Assembly (NCBI RefSeq): GCF_005280255.1
Contig: NZ_CP040018.1
Span: forward strand, 1,860,001-1,924,000
Direction of reading: 5' to 3'
From: Arthrobacter sp. 24S4-2
GTDB lineage: Bacteria; Actinomycetota; Actinomycetes; Actinomycetales; Micrococcaceae
DNA: 64,000 nucleotides
Notes under the pieces: generated by a model
Databases searched by the model: none
Seen by the model: the letters and a program-made list of their open reading frames with translations, nothing else
What the model was told of the DNA's origin: nothing
In this document: positions 62,100-64,000 of the stretch, one piece after another
How positions within the stretch are numbered: position 1 is the stretch's first letter
How the letters are laid out: every line of letters begins with the position of its first letter
Program-made: the position numbers and the translations under genes

Positions 62100-63752
62100 T
62101 TGTCAGAGCACCATGCCCCAAGCAGTACCGACACAACGAGCGGCGATAATCCCGGTTCCGGGTTCCGGCCGACAGCCGTCGCCGCAGTGCCCCTCGGCAC
62201 CATCGGCGACTTTGCCGGCGTCGTTGTTCCCGGGGCATCGGCCGCCATTTCGGTCACCGGCATCTCCCTGAATTCGCGGACGGTGCAGCCCGGCGACCTG
62301 TACGTGGCGCTGCCCGGCGCCACCAGGCACGGGGCTGACTTTGTGTCCCAGGCCATCACGGCCGGTGCGGTAGCAGTGGCGACGGACGACGACGGCGCGC
62401 GCCTGCTTGCGCTGTCAGCAGACACTTCGGTGCCGGTACTGGTGCTTGACGAACCCCGGGCCGCAGTAGGCGGCCTCGCAGCGCTGATATACCGGAGCCG
62501 TCCCGAAGGCAGCTCCACGCCTGCCCTGTTCGGCGTCACCGGCACGAACGGCAAGACCACCACCACCTACTTCATCAACGCGCTGCTGCAGGCGCTGGGC
62601 CGCAGGACAGGGCTGATCGGCACCATCGAGATCCTGGCCGGCGGCGAGCCGATCCCCAGCCTGCTGACGACGCCCGAGTCGACGGACATTCACGCCTTGC
62701 TGGCCCTTATGCGCGAACGTGGCCTGGACGCGGCGTCGATGGAAGTTTCCTCGCACGCGGTGTCCTTCCACCGGGTGGATGGCGTTCAGTTCGACGTCGC
62801 CGGTTTTACCAACCTGACCCAGGACCACCTGGACCTGCACGGCACCATGGACGAGTATTTCCAGACCAAAGCGGAGCTTTTCACGCCCCACCGCGCCAAG
62901 TCCGCCGTGATCACCGTGGACGATGAATGGGGCCGCCGCCTGGCCGCGGCCGCAGTCATCCCGGTCACCACCCTGGCCACGGCCGAACCAAACGACCCGG
63001 CAGGGTCCGCTGCTGACTGGACAGTGGCTGCCACGGCACCGCGGGGGCTCGGTACCGAGTTCATGCTCCGGCACCGCGACGGCACTGAGCTGCGTGTGCA
63101 CACGGGCCTGCCCGGCAGCTTCAACGTCTCCAATGCGGCCCTGGCAACCGTCATGGTGCTGGCCAGCGGAGTGGACCCTGCAGCCTTGCAGGCGGCCTTG
63201 GACGCGGCCGATCCGTTCACCGTTGCGGTGCCGGGACGCATGCAGCTGGTGTCCACGGCCCCCGCCGCCGTCGTCGACTTTGCCCACAACCCGGATGCCC
63301 TCCAGCGTGCGCTGGAAGCCGTGCGCTCACCGCAGCCGGGTTCCAGGGTGATCGTGGTCTTCGGCGCCACCGGACAGCGCGACCAGGGCAAGCGCCCCGC
63401 GATGGGGGCTATCGCGGCACGGCTGGCGGACGTGGTCATCGTCAGTGACGACGACCCCCACGACGAGGACGCCTCGGCCATCCGCGCCGACGTGCTGGCC
63501 GGTGCCATCGAAGCGAAGGAATCGGCTGGCCTCGGCTGCACGATCCTCGAGTCGTACCCCCGCGATGCCGCCATCCGGCAGGCCGTGGACATGGCCGGCC
63601 CGCAGGACACGATCCTAGTGGCAGGGCGGGGCCACGAAGTCTGGCAGGAGGTCAACGGCGTCAACCTGGCGTTGGATGACCGGGTGGAGCTCCGAGAGGC
63701 CTTGACAGCCCGCGGATTCACCGTTCTGCAAGACGAGCGGATAGAGTCCTAG
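62100..63752 (+). CDS. murE: UDP-N-acetylmuramyl-tripeptide synthetase, likely L-lysine-adding
   Basis: A 550-residue Mur ligase. The ATP loop VTGTNGKTTTTY covers residues 147-158. TTPESTD, SSHAVSFHRVDG and FTNLTQDHLDLHG bind UMAG and metal. VFGATGQRDQGKRP opens the third domain. The amino-acid-selecting site, DNPR in enzymes that add meso-diaminopimelate, reads DDPH at 451-454, consistent with L-lysine as in the Arthrobacter cell wall. The TTG start has GGAG upstream. Confidence 0.93.
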   Translation: MSEHHAPSSTDTTSGDNPGSGFRPTAVAAVPLGTIGDFAGVVVPGASAAISVTGISLNSRTVQPGDLYVALPGATRHGADFVSQAITAGAVAVATDDDGARLLALSADTSVPVLVLDEPRAAVGGLAALIYRSRPEGSSTPALFGVTGTNGKTTTTYFINALLQALGRRTGLIGTIEILAGGEPIPSLLTTPESTDIHALLALMRERGLDAASMEVSSHAVSFHRVDGVQFDVAGFTNLTQDHLDLHGTMDEYFQTKAELFTPHRAKSAVITVDDEWGRRLAAAAVIPVTTLATAEPNDPAGSAADWTVAATAPRGLGTEFMLRHRDGTELRVHTGLPGSFNVSNAALATVMVLASGVDPAALQAALDAADPFTVAVPGRMQLVSTAPAAVVDFAHNPDALQRALEAVRSPQPGSRVIVVFGATGQRDQGKRPAMGAIAARLADVVIVSDDDPHDEDASAIRADVLAGAIEAKESAGLGCTILESYPRDAAIRQAVDMAGPQDTILVAGRGHEVWQEVNGVNLALDDRVELREALTARGFTVLQDERIES

Positions 63753-63758
63753 ACCGAG

Positions 63759-64000
63759 ATGATTGCATTTACTGCGGCGGAAATTGCCGAACTTACAGAC
63801 GGCCGCCTTGTGGCCGATCCGACCATCACACCACTTTCCGTGGTCACCGACTCAAGGGAAGCCACTGAGGGTTCCCTCTACGTGGCCAAGCCGGGCGAGT
63901 CGGCTGACGGCCACGACTTCCTTCAGGCAGCCTTTGACCGCGGCGCAGTTCTTGCCCTCGTGGAACGTGAAGTAGCGGATGACTCCGGGCAGCACTACCC
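63759..64000 (+). CDS. murF: UDP-MurNAc-tripeptide D-alanyl-D-alanine ligase, 5' part
   Basis: The first 80 residues of a Mur ligase that runs off the window end. IAFTAAEIAELTDGRLV and TDSREATEGSLYVAKPGESADGHDFL are the MurF N-terminal pattern that binds the UDP-sugar. It starts at the ATG 6 nt after murE, so the two are in one operon. The catalytic domain lies outside the window. Confidence 0.92.
   Translation, partial: MIAFTAAEIAELTDGRLVADPTITPLSVVTDSREATEGSLYVAKPGESADGHDFLQAAFDRGAVLALVEREVADDSGQHY

Overview
The window is a GC-rich actinobacterial chromosome segment, almost all core genes and no mobile element. I infer Micrococcaceae (Arthrobacter or Pseudarthrobacter type). The reasons are high-GC codon use, the gene order around gcvH-garA and around the division cluster, a MurE whose substrate motif is not the diaminopimelate type, and a 2-methylcitrate operon with its own GntR regulator. 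The species call is inference; no search was run.

Layout. 1-2260: 3' part of 23S rRNA, a spacer, 5S rRNA and a terminator. 2261-2735: an unusual non-coding block with two opposed arrays of a 32-bp-phased repeat. 2736-9505: a forward run of an Arg/Gly-rich TPR protein, HAD phosphatase, small protein, TlyA, NAD kinase and RecN. 9572-14289: a reverse DUF2867-like gene, then PyrG, two Nudix hydrolases and XerD. 14416-20790: the reverse prpD-prpB-prpC operon with a GntR regulator, divergent from an acyl-CoA synthetase; this is a propionate module. 20787-24673: a CitA/CitB-like two-component system divergent from a DctA dicarboxylate carrier. 24917-32807: ParA, ScpA, ScpB, pseudouridine synthase, TyrA, Cmk, PlsC and Der in one dense forward run, then tRNA-Pro(GGG). 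33121-38223: an Fpg/Nei glycosylase, gcvH, the FHA protein GarA/OdhI, MerR, DUF151, a second MerR and a reverse MinD/ParA-like ATPase. 38532-48209: pyruvate carboxylase, long-chain acyl-CoA ligase, ROK kinase, a membrane protein, two tandem alpha/beta hydrolases and a second PlsC. 48275-55639: class II DAHP synthase, a PASTA Ser/Thr kinase, a LysM transglycosylase, an Rv2175c-like protein, a prenyl synthase and a lipoprotein. 55714-64000: DinB, DUF3040, then the division and cell wall cluster mraZ-rsmH-ftsL-like-pbp-murE-murF, cut by the window end.

How the genes connect. Carbon flow at the pyruvate/oxaloacetate/2-oxoglutarate node recurs: Pyc, DctA with its sensor, the methylcitrate cycle, and GarA. 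GarA carries the ETTS phospho-acceptor motif, and a PASTA-type Ser/Thr kinase of the class that phosphorylates such motifs lies 15 kb away. Peptidoglycan is represented by that kinase, the LysM transglycosylase and the mra cluster.

Most notable observations. First, four apparent single-base losses, all in runs of C on the coding strand, in pyrG, twice in the histidine kinase and in the PASTA kinase. Each is repaired by adding one C, so consensus error is more likely than gene decay. Second, the mirrored 32-bp-period arrays next to the rRNA operon. Third, a triplicated 17-bp unit at the end of pyc that puts a stop codon in all three frames. I see no clearly new multi-gene system; the repeat arrays are the best candidate for something undescribed.
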